Assembly (NCBI RefSeq): GCF_013409255.1
Contig: NZ_JACCAS010000001.1
Coordinates: 4,216,001 to 4,280,000 of the forward strand
Direction of reading: 5' to 3'
DNA: 64,000 nt
Source: Paraburkholderia bryophila
GTDB taxonomy: Bacteria; Pseudomonadota; Gammaproteobacteria; Burkholderiales; Burkholderiaceae
Notes under the pieces: generated by a model
Told to the model about the DNA's origin: nothing
The model's database searches: none
The model's input: only the letters and a program-made list of their open reading frames with translations
Part shown: piece after piece, positions 25,952 to 34,771 of the stretch
Layout of the letters: every line of letters starts with the position of its first letter
Position numbering within the stretch: the first letter of the stretch is position 1
Position numbers and translations under genes: made by a program

Positions 25952-28306
25952 ATGCCCGATCTGCTCGCCAACCTGAACCCCGAACAACACGCCGCCGTCA
26001 CGCTCCCCAACGAGCCGGCGCTCATCCTCGCCGGCGCGGGCAGCGGCAAGACCCGCGTGCTCATCACCCGCATCGCGTGGCTGATCCAGCACGGGCTGGC
26101 GTCGCCCGCCACCGTCCTCGCGGTGACCTTCACCAACAAAGCCGCCCGCGAAATGATGTCGCGTCTCCAGGGGCTGCTGCCGATCGACACGCGCGGCATG
26201 TGGATCGGCACCTTCCACGGCCTCTGCAATCGCATGCTCCGCGCGCACCATCGCGACGCAGGCCTGCCCGCCACGTTCCAGATCCTCGATACCGCTGACC
26301 AACTGTCCGCGATCAAGCGTCTGATGAAGGGCCTAAATATCGACGATGAAAAGTACCCGGCCAAAAACCTCCAGTACTTCATCAACAACGCGAAAGAACA
26401 AGGCCTGCGCCCGAAAGACGTCGACGCGACCGACAACTTCAACCTCAAATTCGTCGAACTCTACGGAGCCTACGACCAGCAGTGCCAGCGCGAAGGCGTG
26501 GTCGATTTCCCGGAACTGCTGCTGCGCTGCTTCGAGCTGCTCGCGCACAATCCGCCGCTGCGCGCCCACTATCAGGCGCGCTTTCGTCATATCCTCGTCG
26601 ACGAGTTCCAGGACACCAACAAGCTGCAGTACGCGTGGCTCAAGATGCTGGCCGGCCAGACCAATTCGATTTTCGCGGTCGGCGACGACGACCAGTCGAT
26701 CTATGCGTTCCGCGGCGCGAACGTCGGCAACATGCGCGACTTCGAACACGAGTTCAACGTCCGTCATCTGATCAAGCTGGAGCAGAACTACCGCTCGCAC
26801 GGTCATATTCTCGACGCCGCCAATCAACTGATCGCCAACAACTCGCGGCGCCTGGGCAAAAACCTGCGCACCGACGCGGGTCACGGCGAACCGGTGCGCG
26901 TGTACGAATCCGCCACCGATTCGCAGGAAGCCGGCTGGATCGTCGAGGAAATCAAGGCGCTAATCAGCACCGGCACGTCGCGCAGCGAAATCGCGATCCT
27001 GTATCGCAGCAACGCGCAGTCGCGCACGATCGAACACACGCTGGTCAACGCGGGCATCGCGTATCGCGTGTATGGCGGCTTGCGCTTTTTCGAGCGCCAG
27101 GAAGTCAAGCACGCGCTCGCCTATCTGCGCCTGATCGACAATCCGAACGACGACACCGCGTTCGTGCGCGTCGTCAATTTCCCGACGCGCGGTATCGGCG
27201 CGCGGTCGATCGAACAACTCGCGGACGCGGCGCGTCTGTACAACTGCTCGATGGCCGCGGCGATTCCGTACGTGGCGGGCAAGGCGGGGTCGAGTCTCTC
27301 CGCTTTCGCGAACCTGGTCGGCAAGATGCGCGCGGAAACGCAGCAGATGAGCCTGCCGGAAACCGTCGAGTACGTGGTAGGCACAAGCGGGCTGTCCGAG
27401 TTCTATCAGAATGAACGCGAAGGCCAGGACCGGCTGGAGAACTTGCAGGAACTGGTCAACGCGGCGGCGGCGTTCGTCAGCGAAGAAGGCTACGGCATGG
27501 ACACGCCGGCGCGTTCCATTCCGCTGCGCCCGGGCGCGAGCGCCGCGCCTGAGCTGGCGGTCGCCACCGACGACCCGAATACCGTTGTGTTCGATGCACC
27601 CGGCATCGCCGACCCGGCGCAAAACCCGGACACGATGACGCCGCTCGCCGGCTTCCTGTCGCACGCATCGCTCGAAGCGGGCGACAACCAGGCGCAAGCC
27701 GGCCAGGAAGCCGTGCAACTGATGACAGTGCACGCGGCCAAGGGGCTGGAGTTCACGGCGGTGTTCATCACCGGTCTCGAAGAGGGTTTGTTCCCGCACG
27801 AGAACAGCGCGATGGAGTCAGACGGTCTCGAGGAAGAGCGGCGCCTCATGTACGTGGCGATCACGCGCGCGAAGGAGCGTCTGTATCTGTCGTTCGCGCA
27901 AAGCCGCATGCTGCATGGCCAGACGCGCTACAACATCCGCTCGCGCTTCTTCGACGAACTGCCGCAGGAAACCCTCAAGTGGCTCACGCCGAAGATCGAG
28001 GCGGGCGCGCGCTGGGGCGGTGGCCGTTCGGACAACGCCGGGTACGGGCGCGACTGGTTCGCGCGGCCGGGTTATACGGGGCCCGCGTCGTCGACGCCGG
28101 CGCCGTTGCCGGCATTCGCGAATGAACAGCGGGCGGCGGAGACGGGCTTCCGCGTCGGGCAGCAGGTGTTCCACACCAAGTTCGGCGAAGGCACGATCAC
28201 CGCGCTCGAAGGCGGCGGCGTCGACGCCAAGGCGCAGGTCAAATTCAAGCGGCACGGCGAGAAGTGGCTGGCGCTTGCGGTCGCCAAATTGCAGGCGGTC
28301 GAATGA
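25952..28306 (+). CDS. uvrD: UvrD/Rep-type superfamily 1 DNA helicase, 784 aa
   Basis: An ATP-dependent 3'-5' helicase acting in nucleotide excision and mismatch repair. It shows motif Q LNPEQHAAV, Walker A AGAGSGKTRVL, motif Ia TFTNKAAREM, Walker B LVDEFQDTN, motif III GDDDQSIYAFRGA, motif IV LEQNYRSHGHILDAAN and motif V/VI VMTVHAAKGLEF-type with YVAITRAKERL. The C-terminus ends in a Tudor-like domain (VGQQVFHTKFGEGTI). ATG 25952 opens directly with MPDLLANLNPEQ; the longer frame from 25814 lies in repeat B. TATAAT at 25916-25921 may be its -10. The last four bases overlap the nucleosidase start. Confidence 0.93.
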   Translation: MPDLLANLNPEQHAAVTLPNEPALILAGAGSGKTRVLITRIAWLIQHGLASPATVLAVTFTNKAAREMMSRLQGLLPIDTRGMWIGTFHGLCNRMLRAHHRDAGLPATFQILDTADQLSAIKRLMKGLNIDDEKYPAKNLQYFINNAKEQGLRPKDVDATDNFNLKFVELYGAYDQQCQREGVVDFPELLLRCFELLAHNPPLRAHYQARFRHILVDEFQDTNKLQYAWLKMLAGQTNSIFAVGDDDQSIYAFRGANVGNMRDFEHEFNVRHLIKLEQNYRSHGHILDAANQLIANNSRRLGKNLRTDAGHGEPVRVYESATDSQEAGWIVEEIKALISTGTSRSEIAILYRSNAQSRTIEHTLVNAGIAYRVYGGLRFFERQEVKHALAYLRLIDNPNDDTAFVRVVNFPTRGIGARSIEQLADAARLYNCSMAAAIPYVAGKAGSSLSAFANLVGKMRAETQQMSLPETVEYVVGTSGLSEFYQNEREGQDRLENLQELVNAAAAFVSEEGYGMDTPARSIPLRPGASAAPELAVATDDPNTVVFDAPGIADPAQNPDTMTPLAGFLSHASLEAGDNQAQAGQEAVQLMTVHAAKGLEFTAVFITGLEEGLFPHENSAMESDGLEEERRLMYVAITRAKERLYLSFAQSRMLHGQTRYNIRSRFFDELPQETLKWLTPKIEAGARWGGGRSDNAGYGRDWFARPGYTGPASSTPAPLPAFANEQRAAETGFRVGQQVFHTKFGEGTITALEGGGVDAKAQVKFKRHGEKWLALAVAKLQAVE

Positions 28307-29082
28307 GCGCCGCGCCCTCACATCGTCCGTTCGGTATTCTGGCGGCGCTGCCGCAGGAACTCGGCGATCTGATCGACGCGATGCGCGTCGAGTCCGGCGT
28401 GCGCACGATCACGCACGGTCAGCGCGATTATCACCTCGGCACCTTTCACGGCGCGCCTTGCGTCGTGACGCTGGCGCGGGTCGGCAAGGTGGCGGCGTCG
28501 GCCACGGTCAGTGCCCTGATTCACGCGTTCGACGTCGAGGCGGTCGTGTTCACCGGCGTCGCCGGTGGCGTGGGCGCGGACGTGCGGGTCGGCGATATCG
28601 TCGTGGCCAATGCGCTGCTGCAGCATGACCTCGACGCATCGCCGCTGTTTCCGCGCTTCGAAGTGCCGTTGCTGGGCGTGTCGCGTTTCGCGGCGGATGC
28701 GGCGCTGGCCGATCAGCTCGCGGCGGCTTGCGAACGCTTCGTCGCTGAAGAGGGCGCAGCGTCGGCGGCGCGGTTTGGGACTCAGGCGCCGCGCGTGCAT
28801 CGCGGCCTGATTATCAGCGGCGATCAGTTCGTGGCCAGCGCGGCAGGCGTCAAAGCGTTGCGCGACGCATTGCCGGACGCGCTTGCGGTCGAAATGGAAG
28901 GCGCGGCAATCGCGCAGGTTTGCCACGAATACGGCGTGCCGTGCGCCGTGGTGCGCACGATCTCGGACACCGCCGACGATCACGCGCCGGAGTCGTTCGT
29001 ATCGTTTCTGACGGAGATCGCCGGCACGTATTCGAACGCGATCCTGACGCGGTTTTTAGAAGCGCGGAGCGCGGCGCACTGA
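28303..29082 (+). CDS. mtn: 5'-methylthioadenosine/S-adenosylhomocysteine nucleosidase, 259 aa
   Basis: Cleaves adenine from methylthioadenosine and S-adenosylhomocysteine, recycling by-products of methylation and polyamine synthesis. It has the PNP/UDP phosphorylase fold: N-terminal GILAALPQELGDL with the catalytic-site Glu, VFTGVAGGVGADVRVGDIVV, SGDQFVAS, and AVEMEGAAIAQVCHEYGVPC with IRTISDTAD-like VVRTISDTADDHA. An insert of about 15 residues before the SGDQF strand is longer than in the E. coli enzyme. ATG 28303 overlaps the uvrD stop (ATGA). An intrinsic terminator follows. Confidence 0.92.
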   Translation: MSAAPSHRPFGILAALPQELGDLIDAMRVESGVRTITHGQRDYHLGTFHGAPCVVTLARVGKVAASATVSALIHAFDVEAVVFTGVAGGVGADVRVGDIVVANALLQHDLDASPLFPRFEVPLLGVSRFAADAALADQLAAACERFVAEEGAASAARFGTQAPRVHRGLIISGDQFVASAAGVKALRDALPDALAVEMEGAAIAQVCHEYGVPCAVVRTISDTADDHAPESFVSFLTEIAGTYSNAILTRFLEARSAAH

Positions 29083-29111
29083 CTGACCCGCGTCGCGGAG
29101 TGAATGACAAC

Positions 29112-29138
29112 AACGCCGGCTGAATGCCGGCGTTTTTT
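29112..29138 (+). terminator. Intrinsic terminator after mtn
   Basis: AACGCCGGC, a 5-base loop, GCCGGCGTT and a T-run. It ends the uvrD-mtn transcript and lies just beyond the stop of the convergent CoA ligase gene. Confidence 0.88.
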
Positions 29139-29151
29139 GTCACAGCGCACG

Positions 29152-31056
29152 CTAATCCTTCCCCGTCTCGCCCAACGCCTCGCGCACCTGCTGCAACGCC
29201 GCCGGATCTTCAATGGTCGGCAAATCGCCCGGCTCACGCCCCTCCGCGAGCGCCGCGATCGCGCGGCGCAGCAGCTTGCCGGAGCGCGTCTTCGGCAGCA
29301 TCGACACCACCACCACGCGCGCCGGCCGCGCAATCGCGCCGAGTTGACGGTCGACCGTCGCCGTGAGGTCGGCTTCGAGCTTCTTGCGTTTTTTCGCGTC
29401 CGCGTAAGCGCCGGCGTCGCGCAGCACCACGAAGGCCATTGCCGCTTGCCCCTTTAGCGCATCCGTCACGCCGACCACCGCGACTTCCGCCACGGCCGCG
29501 TGGCTCGACAACGCCTCCTCGATTTCACGCGTGCCGAGCCGATGGCCCGCGACGTTGATCACGTCGTCGGTCCGGCCGAGGATCGTCACGTAACCGTCTT
29601 CGTCCTGAATGCCCCAGTCGAAGGTTGAATAGAGCTGCTGGTTCGGAATACTCGACCAATAGGTGCTGACAAAGCGTTTGTCATCGCCCCAAACCGTCGA
29701 CATGCAACCCGGCGGCAACGGATAAGCCAGCGTCAGCACGCCTTTTTCTCCAGGCGGGCAGGGCTCGCCGGTCGACTCGTTGCGCAAGCTCAGATTGAAC
29801 CCCGCCGACGGCACGCCCGGCGAGCCGAGCTTGGTGGGCAGCGCTTCGACGCCGCGCGGAATCGCCAGCATCGGCCAGCCGGTTTCGGTCTGCCAGTAGT
29901 TGTCGATCACCGGTTTGCCGAGCGCCTTGGTAATCCATGCGGCGGTGGGTTCGTCGAGCGGTTCGCCGGCCAGAAACAGTGTGCGCAGGCTCGACAGATC
30001 CGCCTGCTTCAGCAGCGCCGGATCCTGCTTTTTCAGCACGCGCAACGCGGTCGGCGCGGTGAACATCAGATTGATCTTGTGCTGCTCGACGAGGCGCCAC
30101 CAGATGCCGCCATCCGGCCGGATCGGCGTGCCTTCGTACATCACGGTAGTCAGGCCGGCGATCAGTGGCGCGTAAATGATGTAGCTATGGCCGACCACCC
30201 AGCCCACGTCCGACGCGGTAAACATCGTGTCGCCGGGCTTGCCCTGAAAGATGTGTTCCATCGACGCCGCCAGCGCCACCGCATAACCCCCGACGTCGCG
30301 CTGCACGCCCTTCGGCTTGCCGGTCGTGCCCGACGTGTACAGCACATAAGAAGGCTCGTTCGATTCGAGCCATTCGCACGGCACATGGGCGTCGTAGAAC
30401 TGTGCGCGCAGTGGTTCGTAGCTGACCAGGTAGCTGGCGTTCAGCCGCTCTGGCGCGAGTTGCCGGTCGATCAGCAACACGTGCGGCGTCTTGTGGGCCG
30501 CGCGCGCGAGCGCTTCGTCCATCAGCGGCGTGTAGTCGATCACCTTGCCGCCGCGCGCGCCGGCGTCGGCGGTCACGATCAGCACCGGTTTAGCGTCGTC
30601 GATGCGGGCCGCGAGGTTCGGCGCCGCGAAGCCGCCGAACACGACCGAATGAATCGCGCCGAGCCGCGCGCACGCAAGCATCGCGAACAACGCCTCGGGG
30701 ATCATCGGCAGATAGAGCAGCACCACGTCGCCGCGCTTCACGCCGAGCGAGCGCATGACCGCCGCCATCCGGTTGATTTCCGCGTAGAGCTCGGCGTACG
30801 TGTAGCGCCGCTCGATACCGGTTTCCGTCGACACATAGACCAGCGCATTCTGCTGTGCGCGCGCGGCCAGATGACGATCCACCGCGTTATGGCACAGGTT
30901 CGTGCGCCCGCCGCTGAACCAGCGCGCGAACGGCGGGTTCGAGCGGTCGAGCACCGTGTCGAACGGCGTCTCCCAATGAATCCGTTGCGCTTCGTCGCGC
31001 CAGAAGGCTTCGGGGTTCTCGATCGAACGGCGGTGGAAGTCGCGGTAGCTGGTCAT
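29152..31056 (-). CDS. prpE: Propionate/acetate-CoA ligase (AMP-forming), PrpE-like, 634 aa
   Basis: An ANL-superfamily acyl-CoA synthetase. The phosphate-binding loop YTSGTTGKPKGVQRDVGG lies at about 250-270, the aromatic DNYWQTETGWP motif at about 400, the hinge region is LGRTDDVINVAGHRLGT, and the acetylatable Lys is in TRSGKLLRR (about 594). The N-terminus RDFHRRSIENPEAFWRDEA matches PrpE proteins more than Acs, so propionate is the likely substrate, with acetate as an alternative. The start ATG 31056 follows AGGA; the upstream frame to 31251 is non-coding. It is not beside a 2-methylcitrate operon. Confidence 0.88.
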   Translation of the reverse strand: MTSYRDFHRRSIENPEAFWRDEAQRIHWETPFDTVLDRSNPPFARWFSGGRTNLCHNAVDRHLAARAQQNALVYVSTETGIERRYTYAELYAEINRMAAVMRSLGVKRGDVVLLYLPMIPEALFAMLACARLGAIHSVVFGGFAAPNLAARIDDAKPVLIVTADAGARGGKVIDYTPLMDEALARAAHKTPHVLLIDRQLAPERLNASYLVSYEPLRAQFYDAHVPCEWLESNEPSYVLYTSGTTGKPKGVQRDVGGYAVALAASMEHIFQGKPGDTMFTASDVGWVVGHSYIIYAPLIAGLTTVMYEGTPIRPDGGIWWRLVEQHKINLMFTAPTALRVLKKQDPALLKQADLSSLRTLFLAGEPLDEPTAAWITKALGKPVIDNYWQTETGWPMLAIPRGVEALPTKLGSPGVPSAGFNLSLRNESTGEPCPPGEKGVLTLAYPLPPGCMSTVWGDDKRFVSTYWSSIPNQQLYSTFDWGIQDEDGYVTILGRTDDVINVAGHRLGTREIEEALSSHAAVAEVAVVGVTDALKGQAAMAFVVLRDAGAYADAKKRKKLEADLTATVDRQLGAIARPARVVVVSMLPKTRSGKLLRRAIAALAEGREPGDLPTIEDPAALQQVREALGETGKD

Positions 31057-31218
31057 CGACGGCAATCCTTCTGCTGCGTGAGTGAACCTGAGTGAACGGG
31101 ATAGCGGAGCGGGCGGCCGGCTTGCGCGGCGCGGGAGCAGGGCGTGGTCCCGCAAAGGATAGAACACGCGCGACGTTGCGGACAACGCGGGTTGTCCATG
31201 AGCGACCGACCCACAAAA

Positions 31219-31240
31219 AAAGGCGCCGCAGCGCCTTTCT
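31219..31240 (-). terminator. Intrinsic terminator of the MFS transporter gene
   Basis: Read on the minus strand, AAAGGCGC, a short loop, GCGCCTTT and a run of T. It follows the MFS stop by about 25 bases and precedes the CoA ligase gene. Confidence 0.8.
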
Positions 31241-31266
31241 CTGAAACCCACTTTCGACCCAGCCGG

Positions 31267-32565
31267 TCACGCCTTCGCGCGCTTGCCTTCGACATCCGGC
31301 AGAAACACCGTCAGCACGCCGATCAGCGGCAGGAACGAACAGACCTTGTACACATACGCAATGCTGGTGGCGTCCGCCAATTGCCCGAGCACGGCAGCGC
31401 CGACGCCGCCCATGCCGAACGCGAAGCCGAAGAACAACCCCGCGACCATGCCCACCTTGCCGGGAATCAGCTCCTGCGCGTAGACGATGATCGCCGAGAA
31501 CGCCGAGGCCAGCACCACGCCGATGATCACCGTCAGCACGCTGGTCCAGAACAGGTTCGCATACGGCAGCAGCAACGTGAACGGCGCGACGCCGAGGATC
31601 GATACCCAGATCACGTACTTGCGGCCGATCCGGTCGCCGATCGGACCGCCGATCACCGTGCCCGCGGCCACCGCGGCGAGGAACACGAACAGATGGATCT
31701 GCGCGGCCTGTACCGGCAGATGGAACTTGTCGATCAGATAGAAGGTGAAGTAGCTGTTGAGGCTGGCGAGGTAGAAGTACTTCGAGAACACCAGCAGCAT
31801 CAGCACGCCCATCGCGAACATGACCTTGTTGCGCGACAGCGTGGCGTGCGGCGCCGAGCTGCGCGCCTTCTTGATCGACGGATGCCGTTTGTACCAGCGG
31901 CCGATCTGTGTCAGCACGACGATCGCGACCAGCGCCGCCACCGAGAACCACGCAATGCTGCGCTGGCCGTGCGGAATCACGATCAGCGCGGCGAGCAGCG
32001 GCCCGAGCGACGAGCCCGCGTTGCCGCCTACCTGGAACAGCGACTGCGCGAGACCGTGCCGTCCGCCCGACGCCATGCGAGCGACCCGCGACGACTCCGG
32101 GTGAAACACCGACGACCCGCAGCCGACCAGCGCCGCCGCGACCAGCAGCACGCCGAAGCTCGGCGCGACCGACATCAGCAGCAGGCCCGCGAGCGTGAAG
32201 CCCATGCCGACCGGCAGCGAATACGGCTTCGGATGCTTGTCGGTATAGATGCCGATAAACGGCTGCAGCAGCGACGCGGTGATCTGATAGGTCAGCGTGA
32301 TCAGCCCGATCTGACCGAACGACAGCGCGAAGTTGTCCTTCAGCATCGGGTAGATCGCCAGAATCAACGACTGGATCATGTCGTTGAGCAGGTGCGAAAA
32401 GCTGATCGCGCCGAGCACGGAATACACCGTGCGCTGGACCGTGGCGGCCGGTTGCGCCGTGGCGGGGTTGGCTCCGGGATGGGCAGCGGAGTTGGCGGAC
32501 ACAGTGCCGTTTCCGGCTCCGGCCGACGCGCCAGCGAGGGCGCTTTTATCGAGGCTCGTTTCCAT
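31267..32565 (-). CDS. MFS transporter, fosmidomycin-resistance (Fsr)-like, 432 aa
   Basis: A 12-helix major facilitator protein with a 50-residue Ala/Ser-rich cytoplasmic N-terminus. Helix 1 (VLGAISFSHLLNDMIQSLILAIYPML) and the loop GIYTDKHPKPYSLPVGM are characteristic of the Fsr group, as is VGCGSSVFHPESSRVARMAS. The C-terminal half has GGPIGDRIGRKYVIWVSILG. Fsr exports fosmidomycin in E. coli; the substrate here is not known. ATG 32565 is chosen as the first Met before the predicted cytoplasmic tail. It may be cotranscribed with the CoA ligase gene downstream, but a terminator lies between them. Confidence 0.88.
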   Translation of the reverse strand: METSLDKSALAGASAGAGNGTVSANSAAHPGANPATAQPAATVQRTVYSVLGAISFSHLLNDMIQSLILAIYPMLKDNFALSFGQIGLITLTYQITASLLQPFIGIYTDKHPKPYSLPVGMGFTLAGLLLMSVAPSFGVLLVAAALVGCGSSVFHPESSRVARMASGGRHGLAQSLFQVGGNAGSSLGPLLAALIVIPHGQRSIAWFSVAALVAIVVLTQIGRWYKRHPSIKKARSSAPHATLSRNKVMFAMGVLMLLVFSKYFYLASLNSYFTFYLIDKFHLPVQAAQIHLFVFLAAVAAGTVIGGPIGDRIGRKYVIWVSILGVAPFTLLLPYANLFWTSVLTVIIGVVLASAFSAIIVYAQELIPGKVGMVAGLFFGFAFGMGGVGAAVLGQLADATSIAYVYKVCSFLPLIGVLTVFLPDVEGKRAKA

Positions 32566-33064
32566 GCGATAGATGAGAGAAAAGGAAGATGACGGGAAAG
32601 GATTCGATGCTGCCGGCGTGCCTTGCCGCTGGGCGTGGACTGCTGCGGCATTTCGACGCGGCAACCGGCGTAATCAGCTATTTGTCGCAGTTTAATGTGG
32701 CTTGAGCGAAATGTAAGGACAAGTTTTGTCGCGAATCGGACATGATTTGCCGGTGCAGGCCCTATCGCGACGAGACAAAAGCAGGAGTCGCCTGCACCGT
32801 CGCGGTGCTTAAGACCGTTGTGTTGCCCTTACCACGGGTGGCTGGCGACTCGTCGGATAAATCCGGCTCGGGGATTTTTGGCCATGTATAAAACGGTCGC
32901 GGGCGCGAAGCTTACAAGGCGATGCGTCGAGGACCGGGCAATACGCGGTCGGCATTTCGCGAGCGACGCTAAAGATCGCAGACGTTCTTGCCGTAGACCC
33001 GGAGAGATAGGCAGCAATGCCGGGACTGACCTTTCCGGCAGCTCTACATGTGGGGACGGGGAAT
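32566..33064. other. Divergent intergenic region between MFS and chemoreceptor genes
   Basis: About 500 bases without a credible gene. TTGTCGC occurs in ATTTGTCGCAG (about 32681-32692) and TTTTGTCGCGA (about 32725), and an inverted form TCGCGACGAGACAAAA follows at about 32765. This could be a regulator site for the MFS gene. Small frames here lack ribosome-binding sites. No clear flagellar sigma-28 promoter was found before the chemoreceptor. Confidence 0.35.
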
Positions 33065-34741
33065 ATGAAAGCAGTGTCGCTGGGCAGCCAGGCAGGTGTG
33101 GGTTTTGTTCCAGAGGGGGATTCGACGGGCAAGTTGCCGCCGCGTGGCCGGAGCAGCCGCTCGCGGGCCGTGAAGCTCAAGGGTTTGTCCGTGAAGGTGA
33201 TGTTGCGTCTCGCCTTCGCGGTGCTACTGATCGGCACGCTGTTGATCGGCGTGTTTTCGCTGACGCAGATCAGCCGTCTGAACGCTTCCGCGCAATCCAT
33301 CTACGATCAGGGGCACGTTGCCAGCCGCGCGGCCGAAGAGGCGCGCGGCCATATGCTGCGCGCGAGCCGCGCGCAAAAAATGCTGCTGACCGCGACCACC
33401 GCGAAGGAACGCGACGACCTCGGCGGCGACATCGACAAAGGGTTGAACGGCCTGGCCGCGCAGCTCGTCACGCTGCAGCAGTACGTCGACACGTCGGACG
33501 CCAAGGCGGTCGATCAGCAGAAGAAATTCGCCGCCGCCGTCACGGTCTGGAGCGGGCACCTGCGCGACTTCGTGACGCTCGTGAAAGCGCAGCCGCTCGA
33601 TCTGTCGCAGATGAACTGGCAGGTCGGCACGCAGGACGTGTCGCTGCTGGTCGAAACCGACAAGCTCGAAAAGATGGTCGACGAACTCGTCGTGCAGCGC
33701 GGCACCGCCGCGAAGGCGACGATCGATGCGTCGGGCTTCATTTACCACTCGTCGTTCGTGATGATCGCGGTGATGACGATCGGGCTGATCGTGCTCGCGT
33801 TCGGCATCAGCGAATGGGTGGTGCGGCGTCTGGCCGGCCAGCTCGGTGGCGAGCCGGGGTACGCGAAGGAGATTGCCAGCCGGATCGCGGCGGGCGATCT
33901 GTCGAACGAGATCGCGTTGGGGCGCAAGGACAAGTCGAGCATGCTGTTCGCGCTGCACGACATGCAAAGCGGGCTGGCGACGACGGTGGCCGACATTGCG
34001 TCGAGCGCGGATGCGATTGCGACGGCGTCGGGTGAAATTGCGATGGGCAATCTGGATCTGTCGCAGCGCACCGAGCAGCAGGCGATGGCGCTCGAGCGGA
34101 CCGCGAGCAGCATGGAGCAGTTGACGTCGACGGTGCGGCAGAACGCCGATAACGCGAAGCAGGCGAGCACGCTGGCGCATAACGCGTCGGATATTGCTGA
34201 GAAGGGTGGCGCGGTGGTGAGTCGCGTGGTCGCGACGATGAATGAGATCAACGATAGTGCGCGCAGTATCGGCGACATTATTGGGGTGATCGAAGGGATC
34301 GCGTTTCAGACCAATATTCTGGCGTTGAATGCGGCGGTTGAGGCTGCGCGGGCTGGGGAGGAGGGGCGTGGGTTTTCGGTGGTTGCTGCTGAGGTGCGGA
34401 ATCTGGCGCAGCGGAGTGCTGCTGCGGCTAAGGAGATTAAGGGGTTGATTAGCACCTCCGTCGAGCGGGTCGGGAATGGGTCGACTTTGGCTCAGGATGC
34501 TGGGCAGACTATGGATGAGGTCGTTAAGGCCGTTAAGCGAGTGACCGATATCATGGGGGAGATTTCTGCTGCTTCTTCTGAGCAGAGTGCTGGGATTGAA
34601 GAGATCAACCTCGCGGTCACGCAGATGGATTCTGGGACGCAGCAGAATGCGGCTCTCGTTGAGCAGGCTACCGCCGCTGCCCGGTCTCTTGATGATCAGG
34701 CGAGGGGGTTGAAGGGTATGGTTGGGAAGTTTAGGTTGTGA
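33065..34741 (+). CDS. Methyl-accepting chemotaxis protein, 558 aa
   Basis: An inner-membrane chemoreceptor: helix 1 at about 47-67, a periplasmic four-helix-bundle-like sensor domain (70-220), helix 2 (about 225-248), HAMP (ASRIAAGDLSNEIALG) and a long signalling coil with the tip EGIAFQTNILALNAAVEAAR and GRGFSVVAAEVRNLAQRSA. The sensor resembles the Tsr/Tar 4HB_MCP type, ligand unknown. It ends in KFRL without a CheR-tethering pentapeptide. ATG 33065 follows GGGGA and gives an unusually long 45-residue cytoplasmic leader; GTG 33170 is an alternative. The last 450 bases are rich in GGG, GTT and GCT codons, unlike the rest of the gene. Confidence 0.93.
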   Translation: MKAVSLGSQAGVGFVPEGDSTGKLPPRGRSSRSRAVKLKGLSVKVMLRLAFAVLLIGTLLIGVFSLTQISRLNASAQSIYDQGHVASRAAEEARGHMLRASRAQKMLLTATTAKERDDLGGDIDKGLNGLAAQLVTLQQYVDTSDAKAVDQQKKFAAAVTVWSGHLRDFVTLVKAQPLDLSQMNWQVGTQDVSLLVETDKLEKMVDELVVQRGTAAKATIDASGFIYHSSFVMIAVMTIGLIVLAFGISEWVVRRLAGQLGGEPGYAKEIASRIAAGDLSNEIALGRKDKSSMLFALHDMQSGLATTVADIASSADAIATASGEIAMGNLDLSQRTEQQAMALERTASSMEQLTSTVRQNADNAKQASTLAHNASDIAEKGGAVVSRVVATMNEINDSARSIGDIIGVIEGIAFQTNILALNAAVEAARAGEEGRGFSVVAAEVRNLAQRSAAAAKEIKGLISTSVERVGNGSTLAQDAGQTMDEVVKAVKRVTDIMGEISAASSEQSAGIEEINLAVTQMDSGTQQNAALVEQATAAARSLDDQARGLKGMVGKFRL

Positions 34742-34771
34742 GTTGAGGGGGTTTGGCCTGCTCGGCAATTC

